DNA of 64,000 nucleotides, taken from Alphaproteobacteria bacterium (lineage in GTDB: Bacteria; Pseudomonadota; Alphaproteobacteria; Rhizobiales; Methyloligellaceae). A program made the translations under genes and the position numbers. The stretch spans positions 35,181 through 99,180 of the forward strand of contig VGDX01000013.1 in NCBI GenBank assembly GCA_016869535.1, written 5' to 3'. The notes beneath the pieces were generated by a model that worked only from the letters and a program-made list of their open reading frames with translations, ran no database searches and had not been told where the DNA came from. Positions 26,206 through 35,800 of the stretch are shown piece after piece (positions within the stretch are counted from its first letter, which is position 1; each line of letters begins with the position of its first letter).

Positions 26206-26388
26206 ATGGCGGTCAGCAAAGCGAAAAGGCGGATAAGCGGCGGCAAAACGCGTAAAAAGGTGGTAAAGGCGAGGAACGTGCCGGCCAAGACACTCGCCGA
26301 TCCGCGCTACCGCAAGCGCGTGGTCAAGAGCGCCAAGGCCTATCGCCGCAAGGGCCGGACCAAGGCCGAAGAGGACGAGGATTTGTAG
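26206..26388 (+). CDS. Small lysine/arginine-rich protein (60 aa)
   Basis: Sixty residues, about 40 percent Lys plus Arg through the first 50, with an acidic tip EEDEDL. It looks like a nucleic-acid-binding or ribosome-associated peptide, but I know no assigned function. Its stop codon TAG is followed immediately by the moaA ATG, so it leads a two-gene transcript. A palindrome precedes its ribosome site. Confidence 0.65.
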   Translation: MAVSKAKRRISGGKTRKKVVKARNVPAKTLADPRYRKRVVKSAKAYRRKGRTKAEEDEDL

Positions 26389-27390
26389 ATGGCAGGCTTG
26401 GCACCGATGATCGACCGCTTCGGCCGGCGCATCACCTATCTGCGCGTCTCGGTCACCGACCGCTGCGATTTCCGCTGCGTCTATTGCATGGCCGAGGACA
26501 TGACCTTTCTGCCACGGCAGAGCGTGCTGTCGCTGGAAGAGCTCGACCGGCTGGCGAGCGCGTTCGTGGCACGTGGCGTGCGCAAGCTCAGATTGACCGG
26601 CGGCGAACCGCTGGTCCGCCGCAACATCATGTCGCTGATCTCCTCGCTCGCGCGCCATCTCGGCAACGGACTCGATGAGTTGACGCTCACCACCAATGCA
26701 AGCCAGCTCCACCGCTATGCCGATGCGCTCGCCGATTGCGGCATCGCCCGCATCAATATCTCGCTCGACACGCTCGATCCCGCCAAGTTCCGCGCCATCA
26801 CCCGGATTGGCGATTTCGCGCAAGTGATGCGCGGCATCGACGCGGCTGACCGCGCTGGACTCAAGATCAAGATCAACACGGTGGCGCTTCGCGACATCAA
26901 CGCGGACGAGATCGCCGATCTCATCGCGTGGGCGCACGGCCGCGGCTTCGATCTTTCGCTGATCGAGACCATGCCCATGGGTGAAATCGACACCGACCGC
27001 ACCGACCAATATCTGCCGCTGTCGCTGGTGCGGGCGAGATTGAGCCAGCGTTTCACCCTGGAAGAGACCGATTACCGGACCGGCGGACCATCCCGTTATG
27101 TCAGCGTGCGGGAGACGGGCGGCAGGCTCGGTTTCATCACGCCGATGACGCACAATTTCTGTGAATCCTGCAATCGGGTGCGGGTCACCTGTACCGGCAC
27201 ACTCTATATGTGTCTCGGCCAGGACGATGCCGCCGATCTGCGCGCGCCGCTGCGGGCCAGTGCCGATGATGACCTGCTGCATGCCGCCATCGACGCGGCG
27301 ATCGCCCGCAAGCCCAAGGGCCATGACTTCATCATCGACCGGGACCAGAAACCTGCCGTTGCCCGGCATATGTCGGCGACCGGCGGCTAA
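26389..27390 (+). CDS. moaA: GTP 3',8-cyclase MoaA
   Basis: Radical-SAM enzyme starting molybdenum cofactor synthesis, 333 residues. The SAM cluster cysteines are C26, C30 and C33 in [10 protein letters not shown]. The GTP-side cluster is C258-x2-C261-x13-C275 (NFCESCNRV ... LYMC). LTGGEPLVR is the glycine-rich SAM motif, and the functionally important C-terminal Gly-Gly is present. It abuts the small basic gene upstream and converges on the apbC-type gene with a 9-base gap. Confidence 0.96.
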   Translation: MAGLAPMIDRFGRRITYLRVSVTDRCDFRCVYCMAEDMTFLPRQSVLSLEELDRLASAFVARGVRKLRLTGGEPLVRRNIMSLISSLARHLGNGLDELTLTTNASQLHRYADALADCGIARINISLDTLDPAKFRAITRIGDFAQVMRGIDAADRAGLKIKINTVALRDINADEIADLIAWAHGRGFDLSLIETMPMGEIDTDRTDQYLPLSLVRARLSQRFTLEETDYRTGGPSRYVSVRETGGRLGFITPMTHNFCESCNRVRVTCTGTLYMCLGQDDAADLRAPLRASADDDLLHAAIDAAIARKPKGHDFIIDRDQKPAVARHMSATGG

Positions 27391-27399
27391 GTCCAAGCC

Positions 27400-28575
27400 T
27401 CAGCCTTCCATGACGATATTCGGCGCGGGACGGGCCGCAGCCTTGTGGCGCTCGAGCTCTTCCCAGGCGCGCGTGGCGATCTCGCGATAGGCGGCGGCTG
27501 CGGGCGATTTCGGGTCGGTCGCCACGACGGGGCGCCCCGCATCGGACGTCTCACGGATGGCAAGGGTCAGCGGCACTTCGCCGAGGAAGGGCACGCCGAG
27601 CCGTGACGCTTCGCTCTTGGCTCCCCCATGGCCGAAAATGTCGGAGCGCTCCCCGCAATGCGGACAGATGAAGGTGCTCATATTCTCGACCAGCCCGAGC
27701 ACCGGCACGTTCACCTTGCGGAACATGTTGAGACCCTTGCGTGCGTCGATCAGCGCGAGATCCTGCGGCGTCGACACGATGACGGCGCCCGCGAGCGGCA
27801 CTTGTTGCGCCATGGTGAGCTGCGCATCTCCCGTGCCGGGCGGCATGTCCACCACGAGCACGTCGAGTTCGCCCCAGGCTACGTCTTTCAGCATCTGCGA
27901 CAGCGCCGACATCACCATCGGCCCCCGCCAGATCATCGGCGTCTCCTCATCGACGAGGAAACCCATGGACATCACCTTGAGCCCGTAGGCCTGCATCGGC
28001 TCGAGCTTGTTGCCGCCGAGCTGTTGCGGCTGCTGACCTTTGAGCCCGAGCAGTCGCGGCATCGACGGGCCGTAAATGTCTGCGTCAAGAATGCCAACCT
28101 TGAGCCCTTGCCCTTGCAGCGCCAGCGCGAGATTGACCGCTGTGGTCGATTTGCCGACGCCGCCTTTGCCGGAGGCCACGGCGATGATGTGCTTCACGCC
28201 GGGCACACCGCCCGGGCGGTGGCGGGCATCGCGGGCGGCGCCGGGGCGAGTGAAGGGCGAGCCCGAATGCGGCGCGGCATCTCTGCCGCTGCCGTTACCG
28301 CCGGAACGCGCGGTGCCCGGCGCGCGGTCGGCGGTGAGCGTCACTGTCGCCTTCTCCACACCTGGCACGGCCTCGACCGCTTTCTCGGCCGCCACGCGCA
28401 AAGCTTCAAGCTCGCGCGCCCGCGCCGGATCCACGGAAATGGCGAAATAGACCTTGCCCTTGTGGATCACCACCTCTGAGACGAGGCCGAGCGAGACGAT
28501 GTCCCCGGCGAGATCGGGGCCTTTGACGTGTTTGAGCGCCTCGAGCACATGCTCTTTGGTGGGAAGCTCGGTCAT
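27400..28575 (-). CDS. apbC: Mrp/ApbC family iron-sulfur carrier ATPase
   Basis: P-loop NTPase that carries Fe-S clusters to apo-proteins, 391 residues from ATG 28575 (MTELPTKEHVLEAL). Residues 1-80 are the MIP18/DUF59 domain, followed by a Gly/Pro-rich linker (~84-125) and the ParA-like ATPase with deviant Walker A SGKGGVGKST near residues 135-144. The cluster-binding CPHC motif lies in NMSTFICPHCGERSDIFG. It is convergent with moaA, a [4Fe-4S] enzyme. A longer in-frame extension upstream overlaps the neighbouring gene and is not conserved. Confidence 0.93.
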   Translation of the reverse strand: MTELPTKEHVLEALKHVKGPDLAGDIVSLGLVSEVVIHKGKVYFAISVDPARARELEALRVAAEKAVEAVPGVEKATVTLTADRAPGTARSGGNGSGRDAAPHSGSPFTRPGAARDARHRPGGVPGVKHIIAVASGKGGVGKSTTAVNLALALQGQGLKVGILDADIYGPSMPRLLGLKGQQPQQLGGNKLEPMQAYGLKVMSMGFLVDEETPMIWRGPMVMSALSQMLKDVAWGELDVLVVDMPPGTGDAQLTMAQQVPLAGAVIVSTPQDLALIDARKGLNMFRKVNVPVLGLVENMSTFICPHCGERSDIFGHGGAKSEASRLGVPFLGEVPLTLAIRETSDAGRPVVATDPKSPAAAAYREIATRAWEELERHKAAARPAPNIVMEG

Positions 28576-28621
28576 GATGGGGGTTATGTATTCCTGCTTT
28601 GGCCAGAGACCAACCGTCTTG

Positions 28622-28939
28622 TTAGGCGGCGAATTCGGGAAACAGGCGCGGCAGGGCCTCGATTTCCCGCCAGCCGGCGCCCTGATCCACCGGTTCCACC
28701 TGAACATCGTGGAAATAGTGGTTGAGCACCGCTTCCCGCTCCTCGGCGAGCGGCGGATCGCAATAATCTTCCTCTTCCCAGACGGCGATGCCGTCGCGGC
28801 GCAGACGGGCCTGTTTCAGCGAATGTGTCAGAGCCCGCCCGAAGGGCTTCATGGCGATGAATTCATCGCGCCCGAGCCGCTCGCCGAGTTCTTCCAACGA
28901 TCCGTATTTGGGCACGGCTGTTACCAGATAAAATGCCAT
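28622..28939 (-). CDS. Conserved hypothetical protein (105 aa)
   Basis: Cytosolic protein of 105 residues from ATG 28939, which has AGGAG 10 bases upstream (GTAGGAGAAAGGCGC). It begins MAFYLVTAVPKYGSLEELG and contains a striking acidic stretch WEEEDYCDPPLAEEREAVL near the middle. The alternation of short strands and helices suggests a small alpha/beta fold. It lies 46 bases upstream of apbC on the same strand. I do not recognise a named family. Confidence 0.7.
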   Translation of the reverse strand: MAFYLVTAVPKYGSLEELGERLGRDEFIAMKPFGRALTHSLKQARLRRDGIAVWEEEDYCDPPLAEEREAVLNHYFHDVQVEPVDQGAGWREIEALPRLFPEFAA

Positions 28940-29239
28940 GCGCCTTTCTCCTACACTCGAAATATAACCACAAGACATGCGCATTCGTTGCCGCGATGCG
29001 GATGAGCGCATCCGGGTTTTGCTCTTCCCCCATCGGATAAACGAAGGGGGGCGGCGCGCCGAAAGACGCGGTCCGTATAATGGTTCGTGCCTATAAAAGG
29101 CACGCGAGCGCCTTCCGGCGCACCGTCACGACGTTTATCGGCACCGGGCCCTGCTTCAGCCGAGGGTCGGATCGAAACCGCCGCACGACGTTCAGTCAGC
29201 TCCTGACAGGACCTCCTAATGGGTCCGGAGGGAGCCCCG
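28940..29239. other. Intergenic stretch without a supported gene
   Basis: These 300 bases carry GC-rich sequence with a short hairpin GTGCC-TATAAAA-GGCAC near 29087-29103. Reading frames that cross it have no family similarity that I can see and no convincing ribosome sites. Confidence 0.4.
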
Positions 29240-29419
29240 ATGCCGCCCGAGTGCCCAGTGTGCGAAACCGGACCCGCAGGCGCCGCACCCCGTCCCGCCT
29301 CGAGATCGCCTCTAGAAACGCCCTTCAGATGGACGAGGTGCGTGCATTGTAATGGAGGTTCGGAGGGCGGGGATAAGGGGGACCCTCTACCGTGTGCTGT
29401 GCCGGAAATGGACGGATGA
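29240..29419 (+). CDS. Possible small zinc-ribbon protein (59 aa)
   Basis: ATG 29240 follows CGGAGGGAG with 7-8 base spacing. The product has two CxxC knuckles: CPVC at residues 5-8 and CVHC at about 35-38, separated by a Pro/Ala-rich loop, as in rubredoxin-like zinc ribbons. The C-terminus is low complexity. Support is the ribosome site plus the paired knuckles. Without homologues, coding status is uncertain. Confidence 0.35.
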   Translation: MPPECPVCETGPAGAAPRPASRSPLETPFRWTRCVHCNGGSEGGDKGDPLPCAVPEMDG

Positions 29420-29510
29420 CAACGTTTCCTTAACCTCGTTCCGGCTATTCATGGCGCGTGGCGGGCGATCACCATTAGCCTTGCCCATCCCATATCAAGA
29501 CGGGGGATCG

Positions 29511-30125
29511 ATGCGCGCTGTGGCTGGTCCGGGAAACCTAACGACGCCTGGCGAGCTCGATCGGCATCTCGCTTTGCTATCGCGTTTGGCCGAGAGCGCC
29601 ATCGCCTCGACCGTAACCCTGATCCTGCGCGCGCCAGACTCGATTCCCGCCAAGGCGCTTATCGACAGGAAGGACGAGCTTGCCCGCGCCGGCGTCACCG
29701 CCAAGGCGATCCTCGCCAAACTCGAGCCCGAGACTGAACTCAGGCAGCTCTACGCCGTGCTCTCATCTCTTTCTCCGCATGAGCCGGCGACGATGCTGAT
29801 CCGTTACGCGCGCAACCCCCGCCTGCACGACGCGCACGAACAAACGACGTATGGCGATAGCATGTGCTGGTCGGGGGACGCCATGCGCCGGGACGCCGAC
29901 AAGCGCAACTCGCTCTCCCTGTTCCATGAGGACGACCCCGACCGGACTTTGCTCGCATGCCATTCCTTCGCGGCGCTGTGGATGGCGGCCACACCGGTGC
30001 CGGCCCGGCATCTTAGCGGCGACATCGCGCACCGGCCCTTGGGTGAATATGAGCGGCCACCGAACACGCCGGTGGCGATCGCGCCATTTCCGGGCCCGCA
30101 GGGCTGGCCCTTGATCCGCCACTAG
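29511..30125 (+). CDS. Hypothetical protein (204 aa)
   Basis: A 204-residue soluble protein from ATG 29511 (preceded by CGGGGGATC); an ATG at 29451 is an alternative start. The N-terminal half is helix-rich (TTPGELDRHLALLSRLAESA ... KALIDRKDELARAGVTAKAI). The C-terminal half has RHLSGDIAHRPLGEYERPPN and no membrane segment or signal peptide. Codon bias and GC resemble the neighbours. No family recognised. Confidence 0.6.
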   Translation: MRAVAGPGNLTTPGELDRHLALLSRLAESAIASTVTLILRAPDSIPAKALIDRKDELARAGVTAKAILAKLEPETELRQLYAVLSSLSPHEPATMLIRYARNPRLHDAHEQTTYGDSMCWSGDAMRRDADKRNSLSLFHEDDPDRTLLACHSFAALWMAATPVPARHLSGDIAHRPLGEYERPPNTPVAIAPFPGPQGWPLIRH

Positions 30126-30235
30126 GCGCGTCTTCAGCAAAACCGTTTGAGATTGCGGCCGTCCTCGACGGATGACGCCGGACTTCGTACGTGCCATTCT
30201 CCCGGCCCGCCAAGAACCCAATCTCAGGATTTCCG

Positions 30236-30685
30236 ATGCTCAGACTCTGTTTCATGCTGCTGCTGTCCTTCGCCGCTCCTGCCACCACGGCACTGGCGCA
30301 GGAACCCAGCACGCCATCGCCCAATGCCGTGGAACAGCCCAAGGGCCCTCCTCTGGCGGATCTGATGAAATTGCCGAGCTATCGCGGCGCCTGGGAGGCG
30401 ATGCTCAGAGGTGAGACCGCGCCAGTCCCCGACTGGATCACGGGTTATGTGGCCACACTGGACAGCCCACCGATACCGTCGTTTGACGTCATGGTGGGAA
30501 GCCAAGCCTACACGATGGCGTTCACCTGCAAGCCGAACGAGTGCGAGAACAATCAGCTCTTCGTGCTGTTCGCGCCTGAAGGACGCCACGCCTGGGCCTT
30601 GCTGCTCTTAGCGGGCGCCGCGCCGCGCTGGTTGGGCAACCCCGACGACGTCATCAAGCAGGCCATACACAGCGGCCTGGAGTAA
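30236..30685 (+). CDS. Ivy-type lysozyme inhibitor, secreted
   Basis: A 149-residue protein with a signal peptide (MLRLCFMLLLSFAAPATTAL then AQ). The mature part ends in the Ivy pattern: AYTMAFTCKPNECENNQLFV followed by LFAPEGRHAWALL. Ivy proteins sit in the periplasm and block c-type lysozymes by inserting a disulfide-bounded CKPHDC loop into the active site. Here the loop is CKPNEC: both cysteines are kept, but the lysozyme-contacting His of the E. coli protein is Asn, so potency or target may differ. Start ATG 30236 is chosen because the signal peptide begins there. Confidence 0.8.
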   Translation: MLRLCFMLLLSFAAPATTALAQEPSTPSPNAVEQPKGPPLADLMKLPSYRGAWEAMLRGETAPVPDWITGYVATLDSPPIPSFDVMVGSQAYTMAFTCKPNECENNQLFVLFAPEGRHAWALLLLAGAAPRWLGNPDDVIKQAIHSGLE

Positions 30686-30707
30686 CGCCGCTGAACCAAC
30701 GAAAGCC

Positions 30708-30944
30708 CTAGTCGCCGACCTGGATGTCGACGCCCTTCTTCTTGTCGCGGCCGATCTCGCCGACGAAGCCGCCATTGTCCTTGGTAATCGTGCCGGAAAA
30801 GCCCGGCACGTTGATGCGCACCACCTCGCGTTGGTGCTGCTGGTAATAGAAATAGCCAAGCACGGCGAGCGCCACGACCGCCGCCCCGAGCAGGAAGGCG
30901 AGCATCGTATTGTTGCGGCCGGGCCGGTTCGGTTCATCCGCCAT
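30708..30944 (-). CDS. Small membrane-anchored protein (78 aa)
   Basis: From ATG 30944 ([20 protein letters not shown]): a short polar N-terminus, one transmembrane helix at about residues 14-35, then a ~40-residue extracytoplasmic tail ([20 protein letters not shown]) that looks like a beta-hairpin. A GGAGA site precedes the start. It is convergent with the Ivy-like gene and divergent from the aldehyde dehydrogenase. The function is not known. Confidence 0.65.
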   Translation of the reverse strand: MADEPNRPGRNNTMLAFLLGAAVVALAVLGYFYYQQHQREVVRINVPGFSGTITKDNGGFVGEIGRDKKKGVDIQVGD

Positions 30945-31018
30945 GCCATCTCTCCATGCTAGTCCGCGCAAAAACCAACGCTATCCTTGCGCCTCGGTTC
31001 CCCCCTGGCAAGTCCTGC

Positions 31019-31032
31019 TTGACGGAGATCAA
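31019..31032 (+). promoter_or_regulatory. FNR/FixK-type box upstream of the aldehyde dehydrogenase
   Basis: TTGACGGAGATCAA matches TTGAT-N4-ATCAA at 9 of 10 positions, with the same TTGAC/ATCAA half-sites as the box at 9947-9960. Centred 41.5 bases downstream would be a start near 31067, giving a 26-base leader to the ATG at 31093. The -10 region is weak, so the role is tentative. Confidence 0.55.
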
Positions 31033-31092
31033 GGCAGGTATCAGGATTGGCCAGAAACAAGCGAAACAGACCGTCGCGTAAGGGAGGATTCC

Positions 31093-32613
31093 ATGCTGCA
31101 CGAGGTCATCGAAACCCTCAAAGCGCGCGTGGCCTTGCGGCCCCGCTATGACAATTTCATCGGGGGGAAATGGGTCCCCCCGGTCGAGGGCGCCTATTTC
31201 GACAATATCAGCCCGATCACCGGCAAGCCGGTCTGCCAGATCGCCCGCTCGCAAGCCGCCGACATCGAGCTTGCCCTAGACGCGGCTTACAAGGCCAAGG
31301 ATGGCTGGGCCAACACCGCGCCGGCTAAGCGCGCCGAGATCCTTAACAAGATCGCCGACCGCATCGACGAGAATTTGAAAGTGATCGCCGCCGTCGAGAC
31401 CATCGACAACGGCAAGCCGATCCGCGAGACATCTTTCGCCGATATTCCGCTCGCCGCGGATCATTTCCGTTATTTCGCCGCGTGCCTGCGCGCGCAGGAA
31501 GGCTCTCTGTCGGAGATCGATTCCGACACGATCGCCTATCATTATCACGAGCCGCTTGGCGTCGTGGCGCAGATCATCCCGTGGAACTTCCCGATCCTGA
31601 TGGCGTCGTGGAAGCTCGCGCCGGCGCTCGCCGCCGGCAATTGCGTGGTGCTGAAGCCGGCCGAGCAGACGCCGATGTCGATCATGGTGCTGATGGATAT
31701 CGTGGGCGATCTGCTGCCGCCCGGCGTGCTCAACGTGGTCAACGGCTTTGGCGTGGAGGCCGGCAAGCCGCTCGCCCAGAACAAGCGCATCGCCAAGGTG
31801 GCCTTCACCGGCGAGACCACGACCGGGCGCCTGATCATGCAATATGCGTCCGAGAATCTGATCCCCGTCACGCTCGAGCTCGGCGGCAAGTCGCCGAATA
31901 TTTTCTTCGCCGATGTGATGGCCGAGGATGACGACTATCTCAACAAGGCGCTCGAAGGCTTCACCATGTTCGCGCTGAACCAGGGGGAGGTGTGCACCTG
32001 CCCGTCGCGCGCGCTGGTGCAGCGCTCGATCTACGACAAGTTCATGGAGAAGGCGGTCGCGCGCGTGAACAAGATCAGGCAGGGCAATCCGCTCGAGCCC
32101 GCGACCATGATCGGCGCGCAGGCCTCCAACGATCAGCTGGAGAAGATCCTCTCCTATATCGATATCGGCCGCAAAGAAGGCGCCAAGGTCTTGGCCGGCG
32201 GCGAGCGCAACGTGCTCGAAGGCGATCTAGCGGAAGGCTATTACGTCAAGCCGACCGTGCTTGAAGGGCACAACAAGATGCGCATCTTCCAGGAGGAAAT
32301 CTTCGGGCCGGTGCTGTCGGTCACGCCGTTCGACACCGAGGAAGAAGCGCTCGAGATCGCCAACGACACCCTTTACGGGCTTGGCGCCGGCGTGTGGACG
32401 CGGGACATCAACCGCGCCTACCATTTCGGGCGCGGCATCCAGGCGGGTCGGGTGTGGACCAATTGTTACCACCTCTACCCGGCGCACGCGGCCTTTGGCG
32501 GCTACAAGAAGTCAGGCATCGGGCGCGAGACGCACAAGATGATGCTCGACCACTACCAGCAAACCAAGAATGTGCTGGTGAGCTACAGCCCGAAGGCACT
32601 CGGCTTCTTCTAG
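31093..32613 (+). CDS. Aldehyde dehydrogenase (ExaC/AcoD type)
   Basis: NAD-dependent aldehyde dehydrogenase of 506 residues from ATG 31093, with AGGGAGG 5-6 bases upstream. The catalytic cysteine is in [12 protein letters not shown] (residue ~301-303), and the general base Glu lies in the LELGGKSPN block. The substrate-tunnel ending [23 protein letters not shown] and the C-terminal [15 protein letters not shown] are characteristic of acetaldehyde-type dehydrogenases associated with ethanol or acetoin use. The usual partner DUF779 is present but displaced 4.3 kb downstream by an autotransporter gene. An FNR/FixK-like box lies upstream. Confidence 0.93.
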   Translation: MLHEVIETLKARVALRPRYDNFIGGKWVPPVEGAYFDNISPITGKPVCQIARSQAADIELALDAAYKAKDGWANTAPAKRAEILNKIADRIDENLKVIAAVETIDNGKPIRETSFADIPLAADHFRYFAACLRAQEGSLSEIDSDTIAYHYHEPLGVVAQIIPWNFPILMASWKLAPALAAGNCVVLKPAEQTPMSIMVLMDIVGDLLPPGVLNVVNGFGVEAGKPLAQNKRIAKVAFTGETTTGRLIMQYASENLIPVTLELGGKSPNIFFADVMAEDDDYLNKALEGFTMFALNQGEVCTCPSRALVQRSIYDKFMEKAVARVNKIRQGNPLEPATMIGAQASNDQLEKILSYIDIGRKEGAKVLAGGERNVLEGDLAEGYYVKPTVLEGHNKMRIFQEEIFGPVLSVTPFDTEEEALEIANDTLYGLGAGVWTRDINRAYHFGRGIQAGRVWTNCYHLYPAHAAFGGYKKSGIGRETHKMMLDHYQQTKNVLVSYSPKALGFF

Positions 32614-32836
32614 ACGTAAGGCCCGGTTTGGCAGGACCTGGTCACTTCTAGTCTCGGACGATGCCGGCATGCGCGTCGCCTGGTAATCGGCAGCCAGCAA
32701 GGCTTTCCGCCGGATTGCCTTAATATTTCAAGGGACTGTGGCTTAATTGCACTAGCCGGTCAGGGCCCTCGCTCCGTAATCTCCGGTTGCATTGAGCGGT
32801 CCGGGTGGACTGGAGCCCCCGGGCCAAGGGGGGAGT

Positions 32837-35800
32837 ATGCGACCGTCAGGCCGGCGAGAACAAAGATTGCGTGCGCGCGGCCGCATGCGAGCCGCCACTT
32901 GCCGTGAAGAGGCGCGGCCCGGCGTAGGTCCCGCGCGTCCATCTCTGCTCCTGAGCACGGCGCTCGTCTCCACCCCTCATCATCGGCGGTTTCTTCGCAC
33001 CGGCGGCCGCGGTCACATGCAGCGGCGGACCGCCGCCGGGCAACGATCCGATCAGTGAAACGACGAATGCAGCTGGAGCGTCGATTATTTGCGTAAACCC
33101 AGACAACCGCACGAACGGAGCATACGCCAATGCAATCTACCTCCGAACGAACGGAGATGAGAGCTTTATCGACCTCTCCAATACGGGAGACCTGATTTCG
33201 GTCGGCGGGTCGGGAATTCGTACCAAGATCTACGGCGATGCGCTTGCCGACGGGAGCAGCAACGGTAACACCGTCGTCAATGAAGGCGATATCCAAGCCA
33301 CCCTTTACGGCATTTTGGCCGAAGTCGGCGGGGCCGGCATTGAACCCGAAGCCGTCGGCGTTGGCAGTTCTGTCGCCATCATCATCGTCAACAGCGGTGA
33401 CATCACCAATAATGTCTCTAGCGACTCGATACGCGGACGCGGCTATGGCAACGCTTTAGGGGAGAATAGCGACGCCAGCATCACAATTACCAATACGGGC
33501 CTCATTAACAATGCCATCAACGGCATTCACGGTGTCACTTCCAGTGAAGCGGCTGGAACCGGCAGCGATGCCGGCATCGTGATCGTCAACGAGAATACCA
33601 TCAACGTTACCTCAGCCGGCATTCGTACTAGAAGCTATGGCGCCGCCACCGGCGTAAACAGCAATGCCGCAGTCTACATCCGCAACGAAGGCCTCATCAC
33701 TGCAGGTGCGACGGGTATTCTATCTATCAGTTCCGCCGACGCCTATGGCGCCGACAGTACCGCCGGCATCACCATCCTGAATGCTGGCGCCCTCGGGGGC
33801 GGGCAACGCGGCATCGAGGCCCGCTCGTCGGGTTATGCGATCGGCGCCGACAGCGACACGGGGATCGCGATTGTCAACGAAGGGGCAATCACGGTCCTCG
33901 ACACGGGCATTTTAGCCGACACCACGGGTCAGGCCATTGGCGACGGCAGCAATAACGGCATCGCCATCACCAACGAGACCGCCATCAACGCCGGCCAGCT
34001 CGGCATTTATGCGCGTACTACCGGTTATGCGATCGGTGACGACAGCAATGCCGGCATCGCCATCACCAACGAGGCCGCCATCAACGCCGGCCAGCGCGGC
34101 ATTTATGCGCGCACAACCGGTTATGCAGCCGGTGCGCGTAGCAATAAAGGCATCGCCATTGCCAATGATGGGGTCATCATCAATGTCGACACGGGCATCT
34201 TAGCCGTCACCACGGGCAACGCCATCGGCATCGATAGCAATGCCGGCATCGCCATCACCAACGAGGCTGCCATTACCGCCAGCCGCCGTGGTATCGATGC
34301 CAGCACCACGGGCGATGCTATGGGGGCGAACAGCAATACCAGCATTTCTGTCACGAACGAGGCGAGTCTACTTGTCGATGGCGGACAGGATGCGACCGTA
34401 TTCGGAATCTATACCAAAACGGAAGGTATCCGCAGCCACATCGTCCTCAACAATGACGGTGACATCGCTGCCACGTCCTTCGGCAATAACGCTTATAGTT
34501 ACGGCCTTTACGCCCGGACCTATGGCACGCTTGGCGACGGCAGCCGCATAGAGCTCGTCAACCGCGGCGAGATCACCTCCATGGTCGGCGACGGAAATTC
34601 CGCGCGCGCCTACGGCATCTGGACGGGAACCGGCTATGGCGGTCTCGGCACCGGCAGCACGATCGAGCTTCAGAACAGCGGCAATCTTGCCGTCAGCGCC
34701 GGCAACGGGGCCGGGGCCACCGCCTTCGGCATCGTGGCACGGACGAACGACGAAGGCGGCCGCATCGACATCGAGAATCGCGGCGACCTCCTGGCCAGGG
34801 TCGGCATGGGTGAGTACGCCCTTGTTCACGGCATTTATGCCAGAACCGCCCGCGACGACGGCACCGTCTATATCCACAACCGCGGTGACATCGCGGTTCT
34901 CGCGGGCGGCGGACCAAATGCCGAGGCATACGGCATCTGGTCGAGGAGCTATGGCGCCGGCAGCGGCATCACCATCGTAAATAGCGGCGACGCTGCCGTC
35001 GCTGCGGGGAACGCCAGAGCTGCGATCGGCATCGCCGCGCTCACCTATGGTCCTGACAGCCCGATCGTCATCGACAATTCGGCGTCGATTTTCGGCGGCA
35101 CGGCCGGTATCAGCACCTTCAGTTACACCGCCACGACCATCGTCAACTCCGGCGACATTTCCGCGGCCTCGCTGCTCGCCATCGACGCTGGCGGTCTAGG
35201 TGCTTCGATCGGTCTCGGCCGCGGGGCGAGTGTCGATATTTTCAATACCGGCCGCATCACCGGCTTCGTCAACACCACGGATGAGGCCGATACTTTCCTC
35301 AACCTGCCGGGCGGTGTGTTCGAAACCAAGCTCACCAGCGATTTCGGAGGCGGCGGCGATCTCTTCCGCAACGAGGCGGGCGCCACCATCCTGGCCGCCA
35401 CCAATCCACGCGAGCGCGAGTTCAGCTCCTTTATCAATTTGAACCGCTTCGAGAGCCAGGGCCTGATCGCGCTCCAGGACGGCGAGGTCGGCGACGTATT
35501 CGAGATCTCCAACACGGTGGGCGGCAGAGATCTCACTTTTACCGCCTCAGGCAACTCGACTCTGGCGGTCGATGCCTTTCTCGGCGCGCCGGGCTCCACC
35601 GCCGACAACCTGATCATCAACGGCAATGTCACCGGTAGGACGCCGGTAACGGTGAACAACACCAATCCAGGTCCCGGCGCGGCGAACACGGTAGGTATCC
35701 CGGTCGTATTCGTCGAAGGCAAGGTCAAGAGCGACGCATTCTTCCTGCCGCAGCCGATCGACACCGGTCTCTTCATATTCGACATGTTCTTCGAGCCGAC

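Noticed and set aside
28940..29239. Possible structured RNA upstream of the zinc-ribbon frame
   Set aside because: Only a short 5-base hairpin is visible. It does not match SRP RNA, 6S, tmRNA or RNase P cores.
31004..31020. Possible sigma-54 promoter (TGGCAAGTCCTGCTT) before the aldehyde dehydrogenase
   Set aside because: The GG and GC elements are two bases too close together for a sigma-54 site.
33477..34436. Regular repeats considered as a CRISPR array
   Set aside because: The 96-base units are coding, contiguous, and translate to beta-helix repeats. There are no spacers and no cas genes.
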